Notes: generated from the letters alone by a model not told the origin. A DNA stretch of 64,000 nt from Mytilus trossulus (GCF_036588685.1 NC_086373.1:1984001-2048000); one strand, 5' to 3'. Numbered from the stretch's first letter, positions 1 through 12,944 are shown. Numbers and translations: made by a program.

Positions 1-577
1 ATGTGTCTTTTTTTATTGCTTTTTTATTATAAGATGGTGCTTTTCTATTATAAGATGGTGCTTTTCTATTATAAGATGGTACTTTTCTATTATAAGATGG
101 TGCTTTTCTATTATAAGATGGTGCTTTTCTATTATAAGATGGTGGTTTTCTATTATAAGATGGTGCTCTTCTATTATAAGATGGTGGTTTTCTATTATAA
201 GATGGTGCTCTTCTATTATAAGATGGTGGTTTTCTATTATAAGATGGTGGTTTTCTATTATAAGATGGTGGTTTTCTATTATACGAAGGTGGTTTTCTAT
301 TATAAGATGGTGGTTTTCTATTATAAGATGGTGCTTTTCTATTATAAGATGGTGGTTTTCTATTATAAGATGGTGCTTTTCTATTATACGAAGGTGCTTT
401 TCTATTATAAGATGGTGGTTTTCTATTATAAGATGGTGGTTTTCTATTATACGAAGGTGGTTTTCTATTATATGGTGCTTTTTTATTTTAAGGTGGTTTT
501 CTATTATAAGGTGCTTTTTTATTATAAGATGCTTTTCTATTATAAGGTGCTTTTTTTATTATAAGGTGCTTTTTTAT
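1..577 (+). repeat. 21-bp minisatellite (window edge)
   Basis: About 26 head-to-tail copies of a 21-bp unit of the form TTCTATTATAAGATGGTGCTT run from the window edge, becoming degenerate and shorter after about 460. Because 21 is a multiple of three, one frame stays open for 187 codons and reads as a repeated FYYKMVL heptad. The open frame is explained by the repeat length, and I see no splice site or start context supporting a protein. The array probably continues to the left of the window. Confidence 0.9.
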
Positions 578-631
578 TATGTGATGGTGGTTCCCGTGAT
601 TAACCGGAAGTGTGGGCTATGGAACGCCATA

Positions 632-692
632 GCTGTCTTCTGTGTCTTTTTTATTGCTTTTCTATTATAAGATGGTGGTTTTCTATTATAAG
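632..692 (+). repeat. Second short block of the 21-bp minisatellite
   Basis: The lead-in TGTGTCTTTTTTATTGCTTT seen at the start of the window recurs here, followed by two more copies of the 21-bp unit. This suggests that the array and its left flank were duplicated, with about 60 bp of unique sequence between the two blocks. Confidence 0.75.
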
Positions 693-2096
693 ACATGCCT
701 GTGTTGCTATTCAAGAATATGGTTACGAGTTGAAAATATACGGACAACTAAATGGCAAAAAAGACCACAAGACAAACATCATATTGAAACATAAAGACCG
801 ATCAACACTAATCACAGACCATAATAATCTGAAATGACCTCATGTGCTCCAGAACGGTAAGCAAATACTGGTCCCCATGTGGCACCCGTCGTGTTGTCAT
901 GTAAGTTCAAACACAATGATGAGTCTATTAACATTCGAGGAAAATTGGTCGGGGTTCTGGTAACGATAATTTGGACATATCCGTCCTTATCTGTAAAACA
1001 CAGATTTCATCATCAAATGTGCATATACACCATTAAAATTCGTCACATGTGAATATTCATCGTCAATTTCCTTTGCCAAATTTATGTTGATGTGTAGTGT
1101 CAGCTGAGTTTTATTTTTAAGGTTATAACTTATATTTGTTTTATTTGCTATCGGAAATATAGATAAACCTTAAACATGCGAAACATTACATAAATATAGG
1201 ATCCTTAGGGTGAAACCTTAGACCACAGTGTTTGGCTTAGTATTATGTAGGTAGTTTATACTAACTGCATGGTGCTTAATTTACCCTTATCTAAATGCTG
1301 ACATTCAACGTTATTTGGCACTGTTGCAGTGAGTTACGCTTCATGATCTTTATATGGTGACCCATATAGTTTTTATACATATTACAAGTAATATTTCTAC
1401 GAAGATAATAGTGTAAAATGGTTAAGATCTTAGTTCAGTCACAACTTTCTACAGCTAACAAACTTCAGTTAATTTTCACTACCTTCCATACTTACTTCCA
1501 ATGGGGAAGAATCTGTGTAAAACTACTGATGCATGTCTGTGCATTCTTCAATAACCATGACGATAACTTAATCTGCAGCTTTTATCAAGAAAACCAATGA
1601 ACCCCAACAAAAAGGTTATGGTCAATTGATAAAACTAATATGTTCACCTTGCATTTATTATACACCAAATATAACTTTCAACGTTACTGAAGAACCTAAG
1701 CAAGAACATTTAAAACGGACCTTTAATAATTTTTAAAAAGATGACAAGGTAAGAAGCCATTTACCATACCACTTTCACAGGCACTCACTCCTGTCAGAAG
1801 GACATGCACAACTTCAGTGCATCCATTCCATAGACAAAATATGATTGACTCGTCAACTCGTAACTGAAAAACTGACAAAACGAAGACAATACTTATGAGC
1901 ATAGCTTCATCAACTGATTTATATGCGTCATCACATGGAAGCTAAAATCGAAGCGTCCGTTGATTTTTTCATCAACTTCCATTAAACATTATTCCAGTTT
2001 CCTGGTATGACTCGAAAAAGTACAAAGATATTTCCCCTAGGGGTGGCACAACCAAGATTTAGATGGTCATAATTCAAAACAAACCTAGTAGTGTGT

Positions 2097-2411
2097 CAAG
2101 GTAACCCATATCAGATAGAAATACATCAGACGGAAGTCAAGGTCAAGGTATACCATATCAAATAGACATATACAAAACGGAAGTCAAGGTCAAGTAAACA
2201 ATATTAGATGGACATATACAAAACAAAAATCAAGGTCAAGGTAAACCATATCAGATAGACATATACAAGACGGAGGTCAATGTAAACCATTTCAGGTAGA
2301 CAAATACAAGACGGAGGTCAAGGTAAAGGTATGCCATATCAGATAGGCATATACATGACAGAAGTCAAGGTCAAGGTAAACCATATCAGATAGACATATA
2401 CAAGACGAATG
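2097..2411 (+). repeat. Degenerate tandem array, about 45-bp unit x 7
   Basis: Seven imperfect units of 41-47 bp each carry CAAGGTCAAGGT-like text, then CCATATCAGATAGACATATA and an ACGGA. The motif TCAAGGTCA, which matches the extended half-site bound by NR5A/ERR-type nuclear receptors, occurs in several units. Binding is only a motif match; no gene is close enough to assign a target. Confidence 0.85.
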
Positions 2412-2690
2412 GTCTGAAAATTTCAGGGCAGATAGATCTTGACCTTGTGAACAATTTTATCCTCTTCAGATTTGCCCAAAACGCTTTGGTTTCAGAGATA
2501 TGAGCCAAAAACTGCATGTACTATGTACTATTTTAAGCCATGTCGGCCATCTTGGTTCGCGGGCGGGGTCATTGGACACAATTTTAAAACTAGATACCCT
2601 AATGATAATAACCAAAAGCTGCAAAATTCGGACCAGATGAGCTAAAAAAATAAACCTTTTTATCAATATTTCCCAATGATGCAAGTATAT
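2412..2690 (+). repeat. Decayed interspersed repeat (GCCATGTCGGCCATCTTGG family)
   Basis: The text GCCATGTCGGCCATCTTGG, followed by a GGGTCATTGGACACA stretch and AACTAGATACCCTAATGAT, matches my recollection of an interspersed repeat common in mussel and oyster genomic DNA. The open frame on the minus strand across it has no splice support and is treated as part of the repeat. Confidence 0.6.
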
Positions 2691-3404
2691 TTAGTTAGTA
2701 ATATTGCGATTTAAGATCATAAATGTGAAGTTTACCTGAAAAATTTATTAAAAAAACAACTAAATTTAGAATTGGTTAATTTTAAGTTGGTGTCTTGAGC
2801 GTGGTCCGTGTTCAACAAAGAATGTATCTTTCAATATTTAATGTTTAATTGACACGGCATACCAAGAGATCAGATACGTCTGATAGAAATCCGAAACAAA
2901 AAGTTTGTACATATGCTTTTCTGGTGGAAGGAAACACTAATTGTACCTTTAAACTTAGTCTTTTATTTGTGTTAATTAGTCCGAATGTTAAGATAGAAAC
3001 AGTGAATTCTTAGGTAACCATATATGAAAGCTTCTTAGAAATGACAGGCTGCCAGATTTATAACATAAAGAGACATTCGTTATGTAACTTTTTTATTATG
3101 TAACTATCCATTTAAACGATTTTCTTTTTATTATTGGAATGATGCATATCTATATTTAAATTCAAGGACAAGCGACACAGTGGCTGGCCGATTAAAATTC
3201 TAAACGGACCAAAACAGAAATATATTAATGGAGAATTCCAGAAAATAGATAATGTCACAACTGAGAACTGACCTTAGAGTACTCCGTTGAAGATCTTCTT
3301 TTTAAAATTTATTGGTTTGATCAAATTTGCAATAAATTACTATGACACAAAATTGCACATGTTGAAAAGTACCATCTGCTTTACTGAACCTTGTTTTTTG
3401 CTGA

Positions 3405-3710
3405 TAGTGCTAAAAATAACCCCGCCGCAATTTTGCGCCTGTCCCAAGTCAGGAGCCTCTGGCCTTTGTTAGTCTTGTATGGTTTTAAATTTTAGTTTCT
3501 TGTGTATAATTCGGAGTTTAGTATGACGTCCATTATCACTGTACTATTATACTATTTAGGGGCCAGCTGAAGGACACCTACGGGTGCGGGAATTCTCGCT
3601 ACATTGAAGACCCATTGGTTGCCTTCGGCTGTTGTCTGCTCTATGGTCGGGTGGTTGTCGCTTTGACATATTCACCATTTCCTTTCTCAATTTTATTTCA
3701 CAACACGTAT
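3405..3710 (+). repeat. SINE-like mussel repeat, 5' and middle part
   Basis: The text from CGCCTGTCCCAAGTCAGGAG through TTGGTTGCCTTCGGCTGTTG to GTTGTCGCTTTGACATATTC is the layout of a mussel interspersed repeat of which other members occur at 12.2, 13.8 and 27.7 kb. No protein is encoded. Confidence 0.7.
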
Positions 3711-4586
3711 CATATTAACATACTAGTAAACATGTTCAAAGAAAAGTCAGATAAACCAAACGGAAATACATGTACGACGTAGAATCAATGATTCTCTACA
3801 CCGAATACAGTTGACACTATAGTATACAAGAAACATACCATACCATGAAAATGTCCATGCACCAAATTCGATTGACCTACTGCATATAAATACAGTATCA
3901 GAAAACATACCAAAATACACTGTAAAACTTAACTTTTACATTTGACCATAAAAATTAGGTTACGGTCACATGACACCTGACAGTGTAAACTTTCTAATCC
4001 TTCCATACACCAAATATGGCAGACCTATTGAAAAACCTTGTTCACTGATCCATAAAATAAGGTCGATGGCAAATGAAAACGGTCCAGGACAGGCATGAAG
4101 ACCTTGCAAGGTACACACGTACTAAAAAGAGTTATCATGTTACCCATAATAAGATAATTTACATTATGAAAATTCATCAAGAAGTCACTGATTCATGAAT
4201 ATGAGATGAAGGATGGAAATATAACGGACGAAAACGTCATATCATAAGGCACCCATATATATACAAAGTATGAAGCATCCAGGTCTTCTACACTCTAAAA
4301 TAATACGCTTTTAGGTAGTAAGTTAACGCAACTGCAACCGCTGGAGCACTATCCCTTAGTTTCCCTTACTGCGATAGAGGTAGTAGGCTCGACAAAAAAC
4401 ATGCTGATATCAGAACCGGCACTCAACTCTTGGAAACTGACATAAAAACCTATTTAGTGGTTCAACTAGCAGTTGAAAGGTAATAGAGAACAAATAACTA
4501 AAAGGCTAACCAATTATTTGTCTCAACTTTTCTATCAAACACAGACACTAACCCCTTCCCTAATGTCGAAATAAACATGTACATAC

Positions 4587-4838
4587 CTAATGAGTTCTTG
4601 TAATAAATGAAGTTTTTCTCCTATTTTCAATCCACTTTTATCTAAGGCGGGTAGGTTAATGTATTCATGTAGTAATGCGGCAGCGGATGATTGTGTGTCT
4701 TCGCCATTAATAGATGTTGTTGCAGCCAGTGGATGACCGAAGAATGCCCGGATATCGTCCGGTGGGCCATCCTGTTCAATGTGTCCTTTTTTATCTAGCA
4801 CGTTGTTGTTTTCTGAAAGACCGGCTTTGAGTTCTTCG
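4587..4838 (-). CDS. Isolated candidate internal exon, protein of unknown function
   Basis: A 252-bp exon is bounded by a pyrimidine-rich acceptor (TTTCTTTTTCAG) and a consensus donor (GTATGT), phase 2 at both ends. It encodes 84 residues of soluble, polar protein containing DGPPDDIRAFFGHPLAATT and a following leucine-rich helix-like stretch (KIGEKLHLLQELIR). Base composition is clearly more GC-rich than the flanks, as expected of coding sequence here. I do not recognise the family. The partner exons were not found with certainty. The candidate exon at 15994-16179 is on the same strand with the same 2/2 phase, so the two could belong to one long gene whose direction is towards low coordinates. 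No stop codon, polyadenylation site or start was located. Confidence 0.5.
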
Positions 4839-4899
4839 CTGAAAAAGAAAAGAAAACTTCTATCACATGTGGACTGTTTCACATCTTCTTCTTATATCC

Positions 4900-7550
4900 A
4901 TGTATTGTACGAATACTTGTTCCTCTACAAGTAAATTCTCACTAAATTCTTACCAAGGTTTAAGTAGTGAGCCAACATCGGACATTTTGCTAGTACATTT
5001 CCATTTATGATTTGTTGTGTTACACAAGGGTGGATCTGAAAAATGACTCAAATTCATGGTTTTAATCTTTACAAATAAATAAGAAGCACTTTCATAAAGG
5101 GTAGATTTAATGATTGAGAGATTTTATTTATGATCTTATTCCTTTCACGTATGTTTATTTCACGTAATTATTGTGGTACGCTCTGGTGCTTCTCTATAGA
5201 CACTCCACTTGTAAGGCTTAGATGTCTCAAAAATTTAAAATAACTATATATTCAAACTGTTTTTAATCAGAAAACACGTTGTTGTGAAAAAAAAAAATAA
5301 TTTGACTACCATGCATATGGTTATGAAATTCACATTATAAAAAGCGAATCTCAGGTTTCAATTATGAAGTTATGTAAATTTTCAGATCTTTTATAAAAAT
5401 ACCAAATAAAAACTTTATCATGCATGTAGTTTTTCACGATATACTTTCTTCTTTAAATGTTCCTTTACTTGTCAGTTATATTAGGCATTTATTAAAAAAA
5501 AATGTTTTTGAAATGTCAATTTTTACGGGTTCAGTTTTGATAGAGCTCCTCTATAATATACATTTATAGACTTAATCCATCATTTGCACATTTTATGTAA
5601 CTTTTTGTAATACAATGTGCAATAACAAATGTAATCATCTTAATGTTTCTTTTTTTATTTTCATTTTGTCAACTGCATACTAAATTGCATGTAAATCTTG
5701 ATCTAGAAATAAAAAAAGAGTGTATGCTTCGTACAGAACAGGTCAGGAGAGAATCTAGATCCTTGACACCTTCTTCAGCAAAATTGATCGTGCAATAGAA
5801 CTAGCAATTAAACTGACATTTGAGATTGAATTTATAATTGAACATACACTTGCAACTGAGGCGAAAGTTGAAATATAAAACAATCTTTCATATACAAGGT
5901 TGTCTTTTTCGTACACCATGGATTCTTCATGCACATGATGAATTACTTCATCCGAACGGACCCAGTTGAATTGTTTTACCACTTTTTAACGGACAATTAA
6001 TTTAAATTAATCTAAATACTGTCAAACTTGCATACATAAAATTTGTTTTAAAGTTTTGGTATAATTGCCTTCTCAGTAGTTGCAACATTATACTAATGCC
6101 ACGACTTTATATTGACTTATTTCAATGTTGTTCAAGTGACAAATATATCTCTTAGAGAGTATACTAAGTAGTCGTATTCTACCGTCTGTTTCATGTATAA
6201 CAATTTTGAGATTTTTTCAGGGAGGGTACGGGGTTGCAACATCAAAAAATTTCATTCTTTACAGTTATACCTTTTCACATAACAGACATTTTGATGCAAT
6301 TTCCTATTAAATTTTAAACATCTTCGAAATTTATCTTAAAAAGTAGTTCTTTGCTCCATGTATGCTATTAGTAATAAATGGTGTTATACTGGCTACCAAA
6401 GGTAATTCACAAGTCTTTATATACCAATTATAAAAAGATTTATATTTCGAAATGTTAAATATAAGCCATAAGGTGTACCATACTGTCAAAGCGTGACTGT
6501 GACCTTCTTAGATAATAAAGGATAAAAATATAGAACTTTAAATTACTAGCTTAGAAGACCAGCCCACACATAAAGACTCATCAAAATGTGTTCATTTGTT
6601 TAGATTCGTTGTGGGGCAATCTGAATTGTCAGTTCATTGTAATGTAGCAATATAGAAACGACTCATCAGATCTTATATATTTGTTTGGCTTGTTGTCCAT
6701 ACTACAATGAATCAACCAAGAGGAAATGAATTTCAATATTTATTTCATTTATTTTCAGGTATTTTCATTGAATATCACTGTTTATTACCTGGCCTATATT
6801 TCATTAAATTGTCAATTGCTTTGACTTTATCCATAATTGATCAGATCGAATTCTTTTTCTGTTTTCACTAATATTGATTGACAAGGCTATTAATCCGAGG
6901 AAAATAATTCTACAAAAGTATCAATAGTTTTGTTTATGAATTAACTTGACAATACACGTCTTGGGTAGCCTATCAATTCTTATTTTTACCAATAATGCAA
7001 CAGCATCGACTAAAAGTTGGAGAATAATTGTACTATTCAATAACCTAGGTTCTACAAATGAATACATAAAATTGATAATTTACATACAAAACGAATTTGA
7101 GTCATTTCAATAACACTGAACAGGCAAAAGCTTAGTCAATTTTACCTTTAAAACCAGATATGTAATAAAGTTTGAATTCATTTATAGCAACTGAAATGAG
7201 GGAATGTAGTGCCCAACAAAACAAAGTCGATAACATAAAAGAAATTGTCCTTCACACAAGAATATACATAATCATTCGACGTCCTTCAAAAACGAAAACA
7301 TTACGTAAAAGTAAAGTTCTTTTAAATAAATGCAAACTTCCCAATCCAGAGTACACAAAATAATACAAACAGTTTCAAACCAGAGATATTTTGAATTTGT
7401 TTTGTCCTTCTTTCTATAAAAGATGTGTACTCTAAAACTTAGGAGTAGTATTTCAGTATTTTCAATGATAATACACATTAACTTGCATTCTTGACAACTA
7501 AACTTCAAAATAAAACCAAAGTATGTATGCTTATACATTTAATACAGACT
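4900..7550. other. AT-rich stretch without recognisable gene
   Basis: Both strands are broken by frequent stops. A 75-codon minus frame at 5755-5982 and short frames at 7172-7538 have no splice or homology support. No tandem array or clear inverted repeat was noticed. Confidence 0.5.
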
Positions 7551-7562
7551 ACATACACATTA

Positions 7563-7700
7563 CAGTGGCGGATCAAGATATTTTCATAAATGGGGGGACT
7601 CACTGGTGTTCTCCAGTCATGCTTCATTGATTCCCTATACAATCAATATTTTTTTTTGCCCAGGAAAGGGGGGACCTGTATCTACATATGGACAAATTGT
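7563..7700 (+). repeat. Repeat relic beginning GTGGCGGATC
   Basis: The text GTGGCGGATCAAGATATTTT, followed by a run of G and a GGGGGGACC, resembles the end of an interspersed repeat seen in mussel DNA. A related GATCCGCCAGTGAC occurs in inverted orientation near 58675. Small overlapping frames here are not coding. Confidence 0.4.
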
Positions 7701-7977
7701 TTTATATATACTTATACAACCAGTGGTAAAATATTTCGCGCTAACCATAAAAGCCAGTTTGTCAACATATGCATCAAATGTGCAAAAAAAATGTAGATGA
7801 ATCAGTTTTTACAAGTTAACTGTCAACACTATGTAATCTTTGTAACATTATAATATTCATTCATAATAGTTTGGAATATGATTGATTGCTGTTATGCTTT
7901 ACGTTCAGTGACAAATATATCACATAAAGTCAGACGAGGGCAATTCATACAATGTATCTATATAAGTATAAATATAA

Positions 7978-8125
7978 AAAAAAATAAGGAGATGTGGTTT
8001 GATTGCCAATGAGACAGTTATCCACTAAAGAGTTCAGATGACGTGTAGGTGTAAGATTTTATAGGTCATCTTATGGTCTTCAACGATGAGCAAAACCCAT
8101 ACCGTACAGAATTAAAGATACTTAT
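7978..8125 (-). repeat. SINE-like mussel repeat, 3' part, inverted
   Basis: Reads GGAGATGTGGTTTGATTGCC followed by AATGAGACAGTTATCCAC and, further on, GGTCTTCAACGATGAGCAAA. This is the reverse complement of the GTTGTCTCATTGGCAATC...CCACATCTTC end found on the plus strand elsewhere in the window. Confidence 0.75.
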
Positions 8126-8260
8126 ATACAAATAATTGGCCAGAACGTGTTTTTGTTTTTTAACAAAAGACTAGTCAAATTTTCAATCATGACCTATGTA
8201 ACTTTACATATTTTCCTCGTGAAAATAAACATATTGTACTGCATCATGAGGCTCTGAATT

Positions 8261-8277
8261 GGGGGGGGGGGGGGGGG
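8261..8277 (+). repeat. Homopolymer run of 17 G
   Basis: An uninterrupted G17 tract in AT-rich surroundings. It could form a G-quadruplex and is also a place where the assembled length may be inaccurate. A matching C17 tract lies at 38222-38238. Confidence 0.9.
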
Positions 8278-10553
8278 AGTCCTTCATTTCCATATTTTTA
8301 GGCCATTTTTCTCTTCTTTTTCTTTTGCCCATTATTAATCTCAATAATCTGATTTGCTTAGACTATTTTCTGTATGATTTATTTTTTACAAAACTCTCTG
8401 TTTTGTTAACCCATCTAGATCCTCACATCATTATTTTTCTGTATTTCTCGTTTCAGCTAATACTTTAAAAGTGTAATTTCAATCATGCCTCAAACATACT
8501 CCTCCTATCTTTAATGATTTTTAATTGATTTTAACGACCTTATGAAGTATGGATATAAAAATGTAATAATGATTTAACTGTTATCTCCATCATCATGACA
8601 CAAATTGTTTTTATTTATGTTCTGTAGACAAAATATGAAACAAATTTATACTAAATTTGGCATTTCACTAGTTTAAGTAGTGCAAAAATTATGATGTCTG
8701 AATAATTTGTTAATGAGATGTCAATACCTGTATGAACCAGGTAATATTTGTTTTAATGTACTTGTGAAATTGATGTTTAAGTTGAGGAAATTTGTTTATG
8801 CAAATGATATTAATGTTGAAGTTACGTGAATACGTATATTTTCCCTTTAATTTGTTAAAGTAAACATTAAGAAAATCTCATTATTAATTTACAATGATGA
8901 AAGATGTTTGCTTTTCATTTAATATTTGAAGAACTTCTTATTTTTGGGGTTTAATACTTTTTAAACATGAATACAAGCTTTTAAGAATACTGTTTGAACT
9001 AGTCAAAGTTACATAAAAAATCAATACAATAACTTAGAATATCCTTCAGGAACTTTTCAAAGAAGAAAAATTATGAATTTCATATTTTACGGCGAATAAA
9101 AAGTGTTCATACAGTATTCAAATATGCACCAAACAAACTCTATTGAATAGATAAATTCTACATTATTCTCTGTACATCAAATGATACACGCTGTTTGTTA
9201 CTCTTTTGACAATATATAATTTACATATTCAATATCAATATAGGTGTGTGTAAAGGACATTTTAATACGACTGATGCTTTTAAAAGATCATTTATTTCAG
9301 TAGATTTGTAGTTTTGATGTCAATTTCTGATACATTCTATCACTTCTCTAGTCGTACAAATATACAGAATAAGTTTATATAAAAACTGACTTCGTTTTGT
9401 GTTTCTTTTATTAAAGAAGATTTGAACATATTAGGCGGAGGTGAATATAAGAACCGACATTACTTTGACATTGCCTGTCATGTCAACGACCGTTACAAAT
9501 AGGATATTGTTATACAACTAGTTAAACCGTTGGAAAAGTTAACCTACAGCACTGATATGTGATTAATCGTGCTTAGAAAACTCTTTGCCTTATTTTGTAT
9601 TCACGAGATATTTTTTTTATTGAACACATGGTAATGGACATGTGGGCCGATGTAAACAAACCCAATTCTTTTTTGACAAAACTGGCAAAACCATCCTCAT
9701 CTACCAACTTTGACTTTAATTTATGTGGGATATTATATTATTCGCACTTTACCTTTTTGATACTTCTGTTTTCCCCCAGAATGTCAATTGATAGAATACT
9801 TCTTCACTCATTTGGATAGTAAACTGCGGTCCATTCAACTACTCAGAATATCAGGTGCGTTCTAATAACCACCCGACTATTATGGATGCTAATCAACATA
9901 TAGTGATTTATACGAGAAAAATATATCAGAGCTAAGAAACTATTTTATTTTTTTAAATGTGTTAAAAATATCAACATATTAGGGTTTAAAATTTAATGTT
10001 ATGTATTGCTAGTTTATAGTTTAGGGTTAAGGTTGGGGGCTGTCTACGATTGTTATCCGATTTTTTAAATAGCCTCACTTGTCATTTTCCACAACCATAC
10101 ATGTAAGTTCTGTTGGCTTTTTGTTCCTATTAGTTCATACATATTTTTTGTCCGAGTGATCATTCAAGTTGTATGCATGTTTTTATTTTCCTGTTGACAT
10201 AGTATGTGGTTGTTTCTGGATAATTGTTCTTTATTTTATTTTATTTCGAACTGATAATTTAAGAAACCGAACACTTTTAATAAGTGATTTAAAATCTATC
10301 TGTTTGTCAAGTTGGAGTCGAACACAATGGAGCCCTTTATTTTTTATCACACTCAAATCTTGTCAGCATATATATTTACTGACACGTTTTTTAAAACATG
10401 TCTGGGTTGAATTAATGTCATGGTCAGTTTTCGATCCTAAGCTTAACATAATAACCTTATGTTTTATTGGCATTCGTTCTGACAAGCTTTCTAATTCGTA
10501 ACTTGCATTTAAAAAAAAATGTGGAACGATCAAGGAACAACTCATTATCTATT

Positions 10554-10969
10554 TACATGGAAGATAAATATATCACGTGTACATGGAAGATAAATATATC
10601 ACGTGTACATGGAAGATAAATATATCACGTGTACATGGAAGATAAATATATCACGTGTACATGGAAGATAAATATATCACGTGTACATGGAAGATAAATA
10701 TATCACGTGTACATGGAGGATAAATATATCACGTGTACATGGAAGATACATATATCACGTGTACATGGAAGATAAATATATCACGTGAACATGGAAGATA
10801 AATATATCACGTGTACATGGAAGATAAATATATCACGTGTACATGGAAGATAAATATATCACGTGTACATGGAAAATAAATATATCATGTGTACATGGAA
10901 GATAAATATATCACGTGTACATGGAGGATAAATATATCACGTGTACATGGAAGATACATATATCATGTG
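10554..10969 (+). repeat. 26-bp minisatellite x 16 with E-box core
   Basis: Exactly sixteen 26-bp units (416 bp), each of the form TACATGGAAGATAAATATAT followed by CACGTG. About 14 of 16 units keep the palindrome CACGTG, the canonical E-box bound by bHLH-ZIP and CLOCK/BMAL-type factors; two have CATGTG. The few unit variants (GGAGGA, GATACA) recur at a spacing suggesting duplication of blocks of units. There is no confident gene within several kilobases. Confidence 0.95.
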
Positions 10970-12204
10970 TATATGGAACACCTTGTGATTATCTGAAAGT
11001 TTTGTTTGTCTTGGTTGTTATATAAATTGAATGAAAAGGGGAGTTAAGAGAATCGGAACTAGTACCGCTTCTTATTTAGGTACATTTTTGTAATAAAGGA
11101 TTTCATCAAAGTGTTCTGTTGTTCAGTCTTCCACCCTATTTTGACAGCGGATTAACAACAAAACCACAATGAACCTTTTAAAATCGAAACTAATTTATAC
11201 AGCAACAGTAGCCTACGTATCACATCAAGAAATGACAAGCAATAAGTAGAACATATCTTAACCCAGGAATTCCAACCTAAGTCCTAAACTTTGAACATGT
11301 TTTATTTTTTTTGATATGAATAATATCTTTTCAAATTAGTAATTTTAATAACTATAATCATAAGAGTTCGCTTCCGTCTCGCTGTAGAATATTGCCTCGT
11401 TTCTTTTTCTAGAGATCAAAAACATAATTGTAAAACAAGCTGTGGTCGTGTTGCTCAGTAACATTAAACATGCAAAGTATCGCTTCGTCGTTTATAAATG
11501 TATCTAAAGCAGAAATTACGTATTGAGATTAAAGGGACAAGTGGTGGCGAATAAAGGAACAAATGGTGGCGATTAGAGAAACACATCAATTTCTACATAG
11601 AATCAATTACATGGAGTATCAGGTTCCAATTAATTACAAAAGTTAAAAATCCGATGAAAAGTGGTAAATAGCAAACATCTTTAATGGGAAAATACTACTA
11701 AGAATGAAATAAAAAGATATCAGATATGATCTATAATAATTTCATTGAGTGTTTAAAACAATGTCATAAGCGATTTGGTATCCAGGAAGTTTGAATTGCT
11801 GGTTTGACATCAATGATTCAGGAGTTGCTAAACAGACAATTACTGTATCGATCTGTAGCTGACATTCTTCAAAACATTTAATGTGGATTGATTATTTATA
11901 AACACTCTATTATAAGTATATAACTGTTTCTACATGTTTGGCGGCTTTCTTCACGATGAGAAACTGAATGACACATACGATGTACCATAGATTGAATGAT
12001 TTTTGTGGAAATGCATACGATTTTCTGGATTCGGTGGTGAAAGTTTTGAGTAGTTATGAAGATGGGAGGAGAAGAATAAAAACCATGAAATGAAATATAT
12101 CTTAATCATAGTAAATGTTTAAATGTTATTTCCATCAGAAGCAAGACAGTATTCAAGCACACTTATTAAAAGACCTTGTTTCAGAAAAAGGGAGAAGGTT
12201 TGGG

Positions 12205-12532
12205 CCCATTAAAACGTTTAATCCCGCTGCAAATGTTTGCACCTGTCCTAAGTCAGGAATCTGATGTACAGTAGTTGTCGTTTGTTTATGTAATATATAC
12301 GTGTTTCTCGTTTCTCGTTTTGTTTATATAGATTAGACCGTTGGTTTTCCCGTTTGAATGGTTTTACACTAGTAATTTTGGGGCCCTTTATAGCTTGTTG
12401 TTCGGTGTGAGCCAAGGCTCCGTGTTGAAGGCCGTACTTTAACCTATAATGGTTTAATTTTTAAATTGTTATTTGGATGGAGAGTTGTCTCATTGGCACT
12501 CACACCACATCTTCCTATATCTATTGGAATGA
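12205..12532 (+). repeat. SINE-like mussel repeat, nearly full length
   Basis: Contains in order CACCTGTCCTAAGTCAGGAA, GTTTCTCGTTTTGTTTATAT, GACCGTTGGTTTTCCCGTTT, GTGTGAGCCAAGGCTCCGTG, TTGAAGGCCGTACTTTAACC and the terminal GAGTTGTCTCATTGGCACTC with CCACATCTTCCTATATCTAT. It is the most complete plus-orientation copy in the window. The last 60 bp are almost identical to the solo 3' end at 17645-17712. Confidence 0.8.
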
Positions 12533-12944
12533 GTTGAAAAGTGAAAAATTCATTTTGACATATTTTTTTACAAAACGCACATTCAGTTCTCTTGATGCTA
12601 TTTCTATTACCAATGTTATACAATATATATGACGTTAACCACTATATTACTATAGATAAAAACAAATTGTGTAAAACGGTCAAAATGTATAAATATCACA
12701 AAAATGCAAAGAAACTTGCAGGAGAGATAACTTGACATTGTGCATCTCTTCAGTTTGTAACATGTACAAAAGTTCATTGCATTCGATATCAACAAAACAA
12801 CTAAATAGTTGATCTCCATTGTATCATATGTGTATGTGTATATGTCTCACAGAACCAAGATAGTATTTAAGCGCAATGGTTTGAAGACCTTGGAATGCAC
12901 TGAAAACTTTACAGTGTTAAATTTCTTAATATTATAACTATAGT

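Noticed and set aside
1-564. 187-codon open frame of repeated FYYKMVL
   Set aside because: The frame is a by-product of a 21-bp tandem repeat; no splice sites, start context or domain.
5755-5982. 75-codon minus-strand frame with a hydrophobic stretch
   Set aside because: No splice signals, no neighbours and no recognisable family.
10554-10969. CRISPR-like array
   Set aside because: Units are contiguous 26-bp repeats with no spacers, and the genome is eukaryotic.
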